A stretch of DNA of 7,932 bases from Thermoplasmatales archaeon (GCA_030019485.1 JASEEW010000084.1:1-7932), one strand, 5' to 3'. Shown: positions 1 through 7,811, counted from the first letter of the stretch. Notes: a model not told the origin generated them from the letters alone. Made by a program: numbers and translations.

Positions 1-240
1 GCTCGAAGGGGCAGTCACAGTAAGGGTCACGGTTGCTTTGGATTTGCCCAGGATACTTGGCATAGAATTGTCTAGGCTTACATTCCATCCTGCTGGCTTG
101 TCAACCGAAAGTAAAACAATATCGTTTTCATTGTTGTTCCCGTTGTTTTCTACGGCAAGAACAAAATCAACACTCCCTCCTGCAGAAACCCATTTCTCTT
201 GTTCATCGCATTCTATGTCAATAGCATCATTTATTCTGTT
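1..240 (-). other. NEW3-like beta domain 2, cut by window edge (residues 2523-2602)
   Basis: A second copy of the same domain class: SAGGSVDFVLAVENNGNNNE, then DKPAGWNVSLDNS, then KSKATVTLTVTAPS. It matches domain 1 in order and spacing (GGSV, NNGN, KP-x-GWNVS). The final strand is not yet complete at base 1 and the frame is open, so at least the rest of this domain lies beyond the window. Whether a membrane anchor or sorting signal follows cannot be seen. Confidence 0.8.
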
Positions 241-3200
241 TACCGCAACAATTAGATTCACTGTTTCTGATGCAGATGTGTCATTCTGCGACACTGCCTT
301 GATTGTGATTGTGTTGTTGTATGCCAGCGCATTGGCTGATGCTGTAATATTAACAGTTATGTTTTCGAACTCACCCAACCCCAGCATTACTGTGCTTTTG
401 CTGAATGAAACATTCCACCCACCAGGTTTTTCAGCAGATAAATCAAATGTATCATTTTCGTTTCCATTATTTGTTACTGTCACAATGTACGAAACAGAGC
501 CGCCCTGATTTACTGTTTGCATTTCTGTTTTATTCCAGTACAGGGTTAACGCACATTTTCTTTCCTTTGTGAGATTTATGTCAAAACGCATATCCTCAGT
601 TATATCAATTTCTTCTTTGTAGGAATATGTTATATTCATGTTATATTCAAATGTTGTGTATGATGCAGAGACTGTGTACCTGCCTGGTACAAGACAAACC
701 TTGTATATGCCAGATTCATTGGCCTTAACAGTTTTGGTTGAATCACCAAACGTAAATGTAACATTTAATGATGCCGGGTTATTCTCGTTGGTCATGTTAT
801 AATAACAAACAGCACCCTCTACCTTTACACCCCTGATTAATGCAATGTCAAGCAGCAGATAAGAAAAAGGCTTAACTTCTATGTCTTCAAAATAGGTGTA
901 TGATGTATTCCATAATGTAACATAGTTTACATAAAGTGTGTATTTTCCAACAGGGAGCAAGGTGTTGTAGCACCCGTTTGATGTTAATGTTACATTTTTG
1001 TTTCCTGTGAATTCCATTGTTGCATTTGTTATCAAAATATCATCACTGTCATACTGAATATTGTCGTTCACATCATAGTATGTGACACCGTACACAGGCA
1101 CATTTGATGGTGTGAGACTTGCATCAAAGGAATAATTAGAGATACTAACATTGTATGTTTCTTCAAATACCTCAAAACCAGGATTTTGAGGTTGCGCTAT
1201 TGTTACATTGTATTCATCAGGTATAAGGTATATTTCGTATGACCCATTTACATCAGATTCTGTAGTGTATGAGATGTTTCCTACTGTAAACTTTACTGTT
1301 ACATTACCTATTCCCTCATCATCACCTATTTCCCCATTTTCATCCTTGTCAAACCATGTTGTTCCTTTTACCCTGATGGTCACATTCCTTGTCAAACTTA
1401 TGTTATATGTTAAATCCTCGCTTATCTGCAGCGATTCATTATAAATGTAGGTAGCATTCCCATAATCTGGGTAAACAGTTTCATTTACATATACAGTGTA
1501 GTCCCCTGATGGCAGATATAACTGGTATGAACCCTCTTCGTTTGATGCTATTGTTCTGGAAGCATTTGTTGTGTTAGATGTAAACGTTATGTTTGCACTT
1601 ATGCCTTCATCCTCATCATATATACCGTTTTCATTTGCATCATAATATGTAAAACCAGATATGTTTATTGCTTCCTCAAGCCGGATATCATGGGTGCTGT
1701 TTCCAACTGAGAATTCTGTAAAATGAAGATAAACATAGGTGATATTATTGTATGTGACATTATCAAACAGGATTGTTCCATTCTCATCATAGGTGATGTT
1801 GTGTGTAGCATTTTCAAGAACATACTCAACAAACACTGTGTAGTTCCCTTGTTGTAGATATATCTCATAGGTGCCATTCACATCTGACTGCACAGTATAT
1901 GATGTGCTGCCGATTATGAAATTTATTGTTGCATTTTCTATTGTTTCTTCTGCCTTTGACTTTTTTGTGTTTTCATATCCCGGTGTTGGATTTTGTTCAT
2001 CATAGAAATCGTTTGTGAAGTTATCTGTATCGTAACCCTTCTTGTATCTTGACCAGGAATGGTTTAATAAGGGTAGAGGGTAATATTCACCATCTGTGCC
2101 AATACAGTCATGGTATTCTCCACTCCCCGCTTCAGCTTTTTCATCATCAGATGTTATCATCATTGATGCATTTCCACCAAAATAATCCAGTTCAATTATT
2201 TTTGTTCCATTAGGTACATCCCATAAAGCAGTGAAATTTTCAATAGAACCACAAAGTATTACATACTCATATGGATTGAATAATATTGTAGAATTATCAG
2301 GCAGTAAAATGCTTATGGAATCAATATTAATGAATGTTAATGCAGTGAGGTTGAATAACCTGTTTGTTGGATTATATATCTCAATCCACCATGTGCCATT
2401 CTTCCCATCCCAGAGGTAAACCTCATTAATCACCAAATAATCTGTTTCATTTACAATCTCCATTTCACCATTATCATTTAGGTCTATCCAGACAGTGCCA
2501 TTGATTTTTATCTTTTTCTCAACTGTAATGTTAAGTGTTATGTTTTCCTCACCAAAACCTATGCTCAGCACAGTATAATTATAGTATGAAACATCTGTTC
2601 CATTCTCTGTTATGTTGTGTTGGATTGTTACATTGTAGTTTCCTGGATTCAGCGTGATGTTATAATATGTTTGATTCAGTGTTTCATTCAATGTCAGATG
2701 ATTCAACGTAATGCTGCTGTTTATTCCAACATCATCTGATGCATCGAAAGATACTGTGACATTGGTTAGATTGATTGGCACTACGGATGATATTACACAA
2801 GTCACAGTAATGTTTACAGGATCCAATGATATGTTGTATTCCATCTCATTTTTTGTTAATGTTTTGTTTACAGTTTCATTATCTACTGTTTCATTTGTGT
2901 GTATCAATGTTGCATTCACAAAAGTCTTATTCTCATATCTATTGAAATTGCTTATATTAACAGAAACAGTATAATTCCCGACTGGTAAATAAACAACATA
3001 ATTCCCACCACTGCCAGATGTTGTTTCTGCTGTCCCATTTTCAGATTCAAACAAAATCAAAGCATCCTCCACTGTTTTATCATGCTCTTCATCCAAATCA
3101 TAATGCAGAATTCCGTAAACCTTTATTCCCTCTATGAGCGTTATGTTTTGTTCTTTTTCTGCTGTGCTGAATGGTTTGAGAAGCACAAGCGTTAAACTTT

Positions 3201-6200
3201 CATTGTATCCATAGCTGGCAAGGATTGTGTAATTGTCCGCAGGCAGGTAAACCTCATAATATCCTGTGGAGTTTGAAACCGCTTTCATTGTTATGTTTTC
3301 TGATTTGAATGTTATATAAACATTGCTTAATGTTTCGTTAACTGTATTGTTTTCCTCATATTTTTCATAGCGTACATAACCATAAATTCTTTCCCCTTTT
3401 TTCAAGGAAATGTTTTTTGTGATTGAAAGATTGCCGACCTCTAAAACATCATTGAAAACATAAACAGCATTGTTGTCTATATAAGTTGAAGAAATGGAAT
3501 AGTTTCCAGGAATTAACTTTAGCCGGTAGAAACCTGTTTCATCTGATACAGCTGTTGTGTTCATAGGTCCTTTGAATCTCAATGTGACATTTTTCATAGG
3601 TTCTGTACTAAACTCCGCAACATTAGATTTCGACGTGGAATCTTTGCCGATTTGCTTTTGGTTGTGGAGTTTACCGTATGTTGTGTTTCCACTTACGAAC
3701 ACCGCCGATTGTAAGGTAACATTCACTGTTTTCTCCTCATTCAACCCTAAATTAAATGATTCTGTAAAATTCAGGTAATTATCATCATCAACAGTTAATG
3801 TGTAATTTCCCGGCAAAATTTTTTCAAAGAAGTAACTCTCATTCGAAGTGACATTCATCTTCGTTAAGTTTGTTTCATCAAACAATGAAACAGTTACATT
3901 AACCTTTTCATCATAATCCAAATCACCTGAAACACTTCCTTTTAATGTTATGTCCTCTGTTTTATCCGTATCTGATACAGGTATAACATCTCTAACATAA
4001 AACTCATGGCCTGATGTGTTTAACCATAACTTGTATGTTGCTGGTGCAATATCATCAAACCGATATCCGCCGTCAGATGAAATGTTTTTCATAAATGTTT
4101 CTATATCCGTTTTCAACAGCAGGGTTCCATTAGAAACTGTTTCTCCATCATCCCAGGATACCTTGCCGTGCATGGATGCGCCTTTTATTGTGAAATTCAA
4201 CATAATATCCTTTCTTGAAAAGGCATCATTCTCTTTGACATGGATTGTTTTTCTCTCCAATGTTTTATCACCTATTTTATACAGCGGATTGAGATTCCCA
4301 GAGCTTGCGACAATGCTCACATTGTAGTTGTTTTCCTTCGTGCCAAAAGGCACTACCAAGGAGTAACATCCTGTTTCATTTGTTGAAACCATGTCGTGTG
4401 GTATGCCAAAATCATCAAAAGCTGTAACATAAACATTTGGGACAGGCATTCCTCTTTCTGTAACAACAGTGCCGTTCACATACGCACCTTCATAGTATTT
4501 CAGAATCCTGAGCCCTGAGTTGATGTAAACAAGTCTGAAATGTTTCATCATCCACCCCGGCATTGGTGGATAACCTGCTAATGCGGGGGAAAGACCTGGT
4601 ATTCCGTCTGAGCCTATGTCTTTGCCTGAATAACCAATGTATCCTTTGTAAAACATTGAGTCGTAAAATGGTTGCTTGTATTCCAACCGGTAATCAGAAG
4701 CGTATCTAATATGCTCAGGTAGCGCGTTATCCCTCCATTCTATAAATTCTTTTGCAGTCATTGGTGATGTTGTGGTTGTGGAATGGGGCGAAACACTTTG
4801 ATCCTCATCCGTACCTATTATGAGTGTTTCAAAAAAGTCATTCACATCCTGGTCTGATAACACGGTTGGCGCGTAAAATATCCCTGTGTTGCTCCATGAG
4901 AATGGGAACATTCTTGCATCTGCTGCAAAGTACCTTATAGAATAACCTGTGGTCTCCTGCAGGTCATGGAGCAGATTAACAACACCCCCCTCACCCTTTT
5001 CACCAAGCAGTATCATTGAGGCAGCATACATTATGTTTTCTGTGTGCAGCCCTGTATTTTGGTCTCTGTCAGCGATATCCTTTGTTCTTTCTCCACATTT
5101 ATCCTGGTTCTCTAAAACATAATCAACATAGTCATCTGGATTTGTTATAATATCCCTAAGGGTTTTTGAATCATTCTTACCAAGATGCAGGAGTAAAATA
5201 TCATTTACATCATCGGTTATTTTCCCATGTTTCATGTAGTCTGCAGAAAGTATTCTTGTTACCAAAACAGATATTGCTCTGCTTTCATTCTGAGCTGTGA
5301 TAAAGTTCCCTGCAGGTGGTATACCATTCTGAAAGTTGTCAGCAATTGTTGGATGCTTGCCATCCTGAACGCACTGGAAGCCATAATCCCACCATGCAAT
5401 AAACGCCGGTCTATCTTCTACCGGAACATCTGTATCCTGCTCTGAGAGCCATTTAAGGCCGTCAAACCAGTAATCTGAAAGGAAGCCTTGGCCATGCGCT
5501 CCAAGATACCATGAGCCTGGGTAATCAGATGGCTTTGCAAAATCAGGAAGCCAGTCATAAATCATTCTGTCATATTCACCCTTCTTTTCATATGGTATGG
5601 ATGCATCTATTGCGCCCATACCATTTGGAAGAACAATGCAAACTACAAGGAATAATACACAGGCGACATGCCTGAGCTTAACCCCTTTTCTCAATGCATA
5701 AATTTTGTTTCCTCTCATTCCATGAACATTTTTTATCATTGTCCTGAAATCAATTCTTCTTATGATTTCCCACACTATCCATCCTGAAAGAATCGCGAAA
5801 ACAGGTGTTGCATTGAACATGAATCTGATCGCACCCATTGTCATGTATACAGAAGTAGCAGTCCAGACGACCAAGAGCAGCCTGTCCTTTTTCCAGAAAC
5901 GCAGGTACTCGACCATCAGTAAAACTAAACCAAACATGGCTAAATAGAATGTTATTTGACCGTAGGCAAATGAAAGCCTGCTTATATCAGTTGCCTGTGC
6001 CTCACCAATGGTACTGTAAATCTTTGTTTTTATAAAATAACCCATTCCACCGAATATGCCTCTTGAAATGCCTGGTAGGAAATGCCACATAGCAGCATAG
6101 CTTAAACCACCAGCTCCAGCAATAGATGGGATAACAATTACCCATGGTGCATCCCTTGTAGGGACAAACAAAGTACTCATGCCGAGTATTGCTATGAATA

Positions 6201-7806
6201 GATACCATTCTGAGGGGAGAGAGCCTTGAAGGATACCCGGAATCGACATGAAATATGGTGCGGAAAACATGGACAAAAATATAGGCATACTTGTTGCTAT
6301 TAACATGATAACACAAAGCCCAAGTGAATCCTCATGCCTCATATGGTTTATGATAAGTTGAAGAACATAATAGATAATGAGTATTGCGAAAATATATATA
6401 TATCCTGTCCATGTTAATGCAATCGTTAATATGGAAAAACCGCACAGAACAGCATATCCTAAAGAAACCCTGTTTTCCCTGAATAAAATACCAAACCCCT
6501 TTTTAATATCCCTGCCTTTTCTCCAATCTGAAACCCATTTTTTCTGATTCAATGTTTTCAAAGCCTTCACAAGGAAAAAGAATACCAGTATAATGAAGAA
6601 CAGACACATCGGGTCATGGTCTGAAAGACCGAGACCTGTTCCCTGGATATGATTGGGCATTGTTGCAATAATAAATGCCGCAATTACACCTGCCTTTTTG
6701 TTGAAAAATTCCTTCGTCAGATAATATGTTGGTATTATTGTTAATGCCCCCCATAATGCTGGTAAAACCGTTAATGCGTGCATGGATGAGGCATGAATGT
6801 TCCATCCAAAAAACGGGGCAAGAATTAATCCAAATATGGCAGCGGACCAGTCAAAAAGAGGAGGCCTTGGATTACTACCCATAACAGGATAGTTTAAAAG
6901 GTTATCCCATATCGGATGCTGTTTTGTCTCCAGAACATAATCAGTCACCCTTGCATGATAATAGGGGTCTGTTCCAACAAAAGAAAAACCGCGCCCTACA
7001 GCAGGCTCAAAATTAAAATATGCCCTCATGAAAAATGATAAAATAAATATTCCAGTTATGCATCCCATAACCCACCAGTTGCTTTTCATCCATGGGTGCT
7101 CTGGTCTGAAATGAAGAAAAACTGAAAAAATCATTAATGGAAGAAAAGAAAGAAGTAAAATAAACCAGCTGAGAGACCATATATTGTTAGGCCAGATCAG
7201 CTCATGTAACACCAGTATGATGCCCAGTATCCCTGCAGATGCTATGCTGATGCTCTGTCCTGATGTGAGTTTTTCAGGCTCAAAAAAACACCAAAATATT
7301 AGGTAGAAAAGAAAAACAGCAAACATTGCCGTGTAGAAAAACCAGTTTCCAGGGTCATACGGGTTGTATCTAACAGCAACAACACAGCCGACAAATGCAC
7401 CAAGCATTCCCAGCATCAAAATGTTTTTCTCATATATTCCAAACAGAGCCAAAACTATTAACAACGCACCTGCGGCAAATGCAAAACTCTCATACAGCCC
7501 ATAAAAACCACTGCCTCCAAATATCTCATTGACAGGCACACCAATGACAAATATGAGCCCTGTGCACAGCATTCCATGCCATGCATAATCCGGGATTTTT
7601 TTCCTGAGCATAAAAACAGAGACAATTGATACAGACATTCCTATGCCGATCAGGGCAATGTCATACAGCCCGTAATGTGAGTTTGAGTAAACATTTATAA
7701 ACTCATGGATTGGTGCAATTAGCGCAACTATTGCCCCAGCTAGGAGTAGCCCTAACCATTTGTCCTTTACCAGATTATTTATATCATTTTTCATCTCAGC
7801 TTTCAT
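1..7806 (-). CDS. aglB: Giant STT3/AglB-family oligosaccharyltransferase with long repeat tail (3' end outside window)
   Basis: This protein should transfer a glycan from a dolichol-type lipid carrier to Asn of N-X-S/T sequons on exported proteins, at the outer face of the cytoplasmic membrane. Seen directly: 2,602 codons with no stop, running off base 1. The first-loop Asp is D280 (TDPYYH), the DXD-type motif is D396-H-D398, the TIXE-type motif of the fifth external loop is T599-I-G-E602, and the hallmark WWDYG is at 805-809. About 21 hydrophobic spans precede residue 730; everything after is soluble. The architecture is an 8-span extension, the STT3 core, the WWDYG domain, twelve beta repeats with an inserted lamin-tail-like domain, and two NEW3-like domains. 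Known AglB proteins are about 850-1,000 residues, so the extra length is exceptional. The start at 7806 is chosen because GGTGG lies 5 bases upstream and an in-frame TAG (7858-7860) closes the frame. M5 (7794) is an alternative start. The family call is firm; the function of the tail is unknown. Confidence 0.95.
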   Translation of the reverse strand, partial: MKAEMKNDINNLVKDKWLGLLLAGAIVALIAPIHEFINVYSNSHYGLYDIALIGIGMSVSIVSVFMLRKKIPDYAWHGMLCTGLIFVIGVPVNEIFGGSGFYGLYESFAFAAGALLIVLALFGIYEKNILMLGMLGAFVGCVVAVRYNPYDPGNWFFYTAMFAVFLFYLIFWCFFEPEKLTSGQSISIASAGILGIILVLHELIWPNNIWSLSWFILLLSFLPLMIFSVFLHFRPEHPWMKSNWWVMGCITGIFILSFFMRAYFNFEPAVGRGFSFVGTDPYYHARVTDYVLETKQHPIWDNLLNYPVMGSNPRPPLFDWSAAIFGLILAPFFGWNIHASSMHALTVLPALWGALTIIPTYYLTKEFFNKKAGVIAAFIIATMPNHIQGTGLGLSDHDPMCLFFIILVFFFLVKALKTLNQKKWVSDWRKGRDIKKGFGILFRENRVSLGYAVLCGFSILTIALTWTGYIYIFAILIIYYVLQLIINHMRHEDSLGLCVIMLIATSMPIFLSMFSAPYFMSIPGILQGSLPSEWYLFIAILGMSTLFVPTRDAPWVIVIPSIAGAGGLSYAAMWHFLPGISRGIFGGMGYFIKTKIYSTIGEAQATDISRLSFAYGQITFYLAMFGLVLLMVEYLRFWKKDRLLLVVWTATSVYMTMGAIRFMFNATPVFAILSGWIVWEIIRRIDFRTMIKNVHGMRGNKIYALRKGVKLRHVACVLFLVVCIVLPNGMGAIDASIPYEKKGEYDRMIYDWLPDFAKPSDYPGSWYLGAHGQGFLSDYWFDGLKWLSEQDTDVPVEDRPAFIAWWDYGFQCVQDGKHPTIADNFQNGIPPAGNFITAQNESRAISVLVTRILSADYMKHGKITDDVNDILLLHLGKNDSKTLRDIITNPDDYVDYVLENQDKCGERTKDIADRDQNTGLHTENIMYAASMILLGEKGEGGVVNLLHDLQETTGYSIRYFAADARMFPFSWSNTGIFYAPTVLSDQDVNDFFETLIIGTDEDQSVSPHSTTTTSPMTAKEFIEWRDNALPEHIRYASDYRLEYKQPFYDSMFYKGYIGYSGKDIGSDGIPGLSPALAGYPPMPGWMMKHFRLVYINSGLRILKYYEGAYVNGTVVTERGMPVPNVYVTAFDDFGIPHDMVSTNETGCYSLVVPFGTKENNYNVSIVASSGNLNPLYKIGDKTLERKTIHVKENDAFSRKDIMLNFTIKGASMHGKVSWDDGETVSNGTLLLKTDIETFMKNISSDGGYRFDDIAPATYKLWLNTSGHEFYVRDVIPVSDTDKTEDITLKGSVSGDLDYDEKVNVTVSLFDETNLTKMNVTSNESYFFEKILPGNYTLTVDDDNYLNFTESFNLGLNEEKTVNVTLQSAVFVSGNTTYGKLHNQKQIGKDSTSKSNVAEFSTEPMKNVTLRFKGPMNTTAVSDETGFYRLKLIPGNYSISSTYIDNNAVYVFNDVLEVGNLSITKNISLKKGERIYGYVRYEKYEENNTVNETLSNVYITFKSENITMKAVSNSTGYYEVYLPADNYTILASYGYNESLTLVLLKPFSTAEKEQNITLIEGIKVYGILHYDLDEEHDKTVEDALILFESENGTAETTSGSGGNYVVYLPVGNYTVSVNISNFNRYENKTFVNATLIHTNETVDNETVNKTLTKNEMEYNISLDPVNITVTCVISSVVPINLTNVTVSFDASDDVGINSSITLNHLTLNETLNQTYYNITLNPGNYNVTIQHNITENGTDVSYYNYTVLSIGFGEENITLNITVEKKIKINGTVWIDLNDNGEMEIVNETDYLVINEVYLWDGKNGTWWIEIYNPTNRLFNLTALTFINIDSISILLPDNSTILFNPYEYVILCGSIENFTALWDVPNGTKIIELDYFGGNASMMITSDDEKAEAGSGEYHDCIGTDGEYYPLPLLNHSWSRYKKGYDTDNFTNDFYDEQNPTPGYENTKKSKAEETIENATINFIIGSTSYTVQSDVNGTYEIYLQQGNYTVFVEYVLENATHNITYDENGTILFDNVTYNNITYVYLHFTEFSVGNSTHDIRLEEAINISGFTYYDANENGIYDEDEGISANITFTSNTTNASRTIASNEEGSYQLYLPSGDYTVYVNETVYPDYGNATYIYNESLQISEDLTYNISLTRNVTIRVKGTTWFDKDENGEIGDDEGIGNVTVKFTVGNISYTTESDVNGSYEIYLIPDEYNVTIAQPQNPGFEVFEETYNVSISNYSFDASLTPSNVPVYGVTYYDVNDNIQYDSDDILITNATMEFTGNKNVTLTSNGCYNTLLPVGKYTLYVNYVTLWNTSYTYFEDIEVKPFSYLLLDIALIRGVKVEGAVCYYNMTNENNPASLNVTFTFGDSTKTVKANESGIYKVCLVPGRYTVSASYTTFEYNMNITYSYKEEIDITEDMRFDINLTKERKCALTLYWNKTEMQTVNQGGSVSYIVTVTNNGNENDTFDLSAEKPGGWNVSFSKSTVMLGLGEFENITVNITASANALAYNNTITIKAVSQNDTSASETVNLIVAVNRINDAIDIECDEQEKWVSAGGSVDFVLAVENNGNNNENDIVLLSVDKPAGWNVSLDNSMPSILGKSKATVTLTVTAPSS
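241..555 (-). other. NEW3-like beta domain 1 (residues 2418-2522)
   Basis: This is an Ig-like domain of about 105 residues with the hallmarks of the NEW3/COG1470 class: a GGSVSYIVTVTNNGNENDTF strand-and-turn block, then EKPGGWNVSFS with the conserved Gly-Trp, then a closing VNITASANALAYNNTITIKA strand pair. Such domains are often found near the C-terminus of archaeal surface and S-layer-type proteins. No catalytic residues are expected. It directly follows repeat 12. Confidence 0.82.
556..4488 (-). repeat. Twelve carboxypeptidase-regulatory/Cna-B-like beta repeats (residues 1107-2417)
   Basis: The tail consists of repeated units of about 75-110 residues. Each opens with a G-x-x-V-x-G-type strand and ends with a strand pair of the form N-x-x-G-x-Y-x-V-x-L-x-x-G-x-Y-T-V. 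The closing signatures begin near residues 1143, 1243, 1322, 1422, 1512, 1598, 1715, 1975, 2089, 2185, 2276 and 2363. Units open near 1107, 1208, 1290, 1367, 1471, 1560, 1663, 1765, 2046, 2141, 2234 and 2325. Examples of the closing pair are STGYYEVYLPADNYTILAS and EGSYQLYLPSGDYTVYV. These belong to the transthyretin-like/Cna-B sandwich class common in surface and secreted proteins. Unit 8 is interrupted by a lamin-tail-like domain and unit 7 is the most divergent. The region is extremely rich in Asn, Thr and Tyr and in N-X-S/T sequons, and has no hydrophobic span. A rod-like extracellular stalk is inferred. Confidence 0.85.
1969..2442 (-). other. Lamin-tail-like (LTD) domain inserted in beta repeat 8 (residues 1789-1946)
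   Basis: The segment begins YLVINEVYLWDGKNGTWWIE, followed by IYNPTNRLFNLTAL, the typical LTD opening in which a strand leads to an 'E-I-x-N-x-T' turn. It closes with LNHSWSRYKKGYDTDNFTND and NPTPGYEN, matching the usual LTD ending (SWSR, DTDN, DF, PTPG). In bacteria and archaea LTD domains are found on large secreted or surface proteins and are thought to mediate binding; I cannot say to what. It sits between the first strand of repeat 8 (INGTVWIDLNDNGEM) and the remainder of that repeat (IENATINF onward), so it is nested in the repeat and does not simply follow it. Confidence 0.82.
4489..5622 (-). other. Extracellular catalytic-associated domain with WWDYG (residues 729-1106)
   Basis: After the last membrane span the chain enters the soluble domain that reads the +2 Ser/Thr of the sequon. 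WWDYG is at residues 805-809 (bases 5380-5394, checked codon by codon), followed by FQCVQDGKHPTIADNFQNG, a block I associate with Thermoplasmata-type AglB. Further blocks that look conserved are GYSIRYFAADARMFPFS (954-970) and GIFYAP. The DK motif (DXXKXXX[M/I]) is ambiguous. At the expected distance of about 60 residues there is D866-V-N-D869-I-L-L-L, where the Lys would be Asp. A literal match, D856-Y-M-K859-H-G-K-I863, lies ten residues earlier. The domain ends near LRILKYYEGAYVNG, where the first beta repeat begins. Confidence 0.88.
5623..7080 (-). other. STT3 GT-C membrane core (residues 243-728)
   Basis: This is the canonical multi-span core of the oligosaccharyltransferase, with about 13 spans ending near residue 728. 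The first external loop carries FVGTDPYYHARVTDYVLE, where D280 is in the position of the metal-binding first-loop Asp. GLSDHDPM holds D396 and D398, the second acidic motif (bases 6613-6621). YSTIGEAQ holds TIGE (599-602, bases 6001-6012), the TIXE/SVSE motif of the fifth external loop, which contacts the acceptor and metal. R661 in GAIRFMF occupies the place of a conserved Arg thought to bind the lipid-linked donor phosphate. In known structures these residues form the metal site for glycan transfer. All are present, so the core looks active. Motif functions are taken from family knowledge; the assignment of R661 is inference. Confidence 0.92.
7081..7806 (-). other. N-terminal extension with about eight membrane spans (residues 1-242)
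   Basis: Residues 1-242 come before the point where STT3 proteins normally begin. Hydrophobic stretches are visible at roughly 17-36, 48-67, 76-94, 105-123, 127-146, 155-176, 186-203 and 210-233, joined by short loops. The charged segment around FRPEHPWMKS (233-242) then leads into what looks like the usual first STT3 helix (243-261). I recognise no catalytic motif or named family in it. It could be a lineage-specific membrane module that helps bind the lipid-linked glycan or a partner protein, or an accessory membrane protein fused to the enzyme. The spans were judged by eye; an even number would keep the orientation of the STT3 core unchanged. Confidence 0.7.
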
Positions 7807-7811
7807 CTCTG

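Noticed and set aside
38..508. Plus-strand open frame of 156 codons, and other plus-strand frames throughout the window
   Set aside because: All lie opposite the continuous minus-strand coding frame, have low-complexity Ser/Phe/Thr-rich translations that mirror its Asn/Thr codons, and match no family I know.
3601..3720. Possible frameshift in repeat 4, where an odd polar stretch (residues 1383-1402) interrupts the pattern
   Set aside because: The repeat signature resumes in the same frame on both sides (NTTYGK before, PMKNVTLRFKG after), so it reads as a long loop.
6002..6316. Minus-strand open frame of 104 codons, with similar ones at 1665-1877 and 6614-6805
   Set aside because: They are out-of-frame shadows within the STT3 gene; the main frame carries the recognisable motifs across the same bases.
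6390..6402. Short alternating AT run as a promoter
   Set aside because: It is inside the STT3 core and encodes the membrane span segment GYIYIF in frame.
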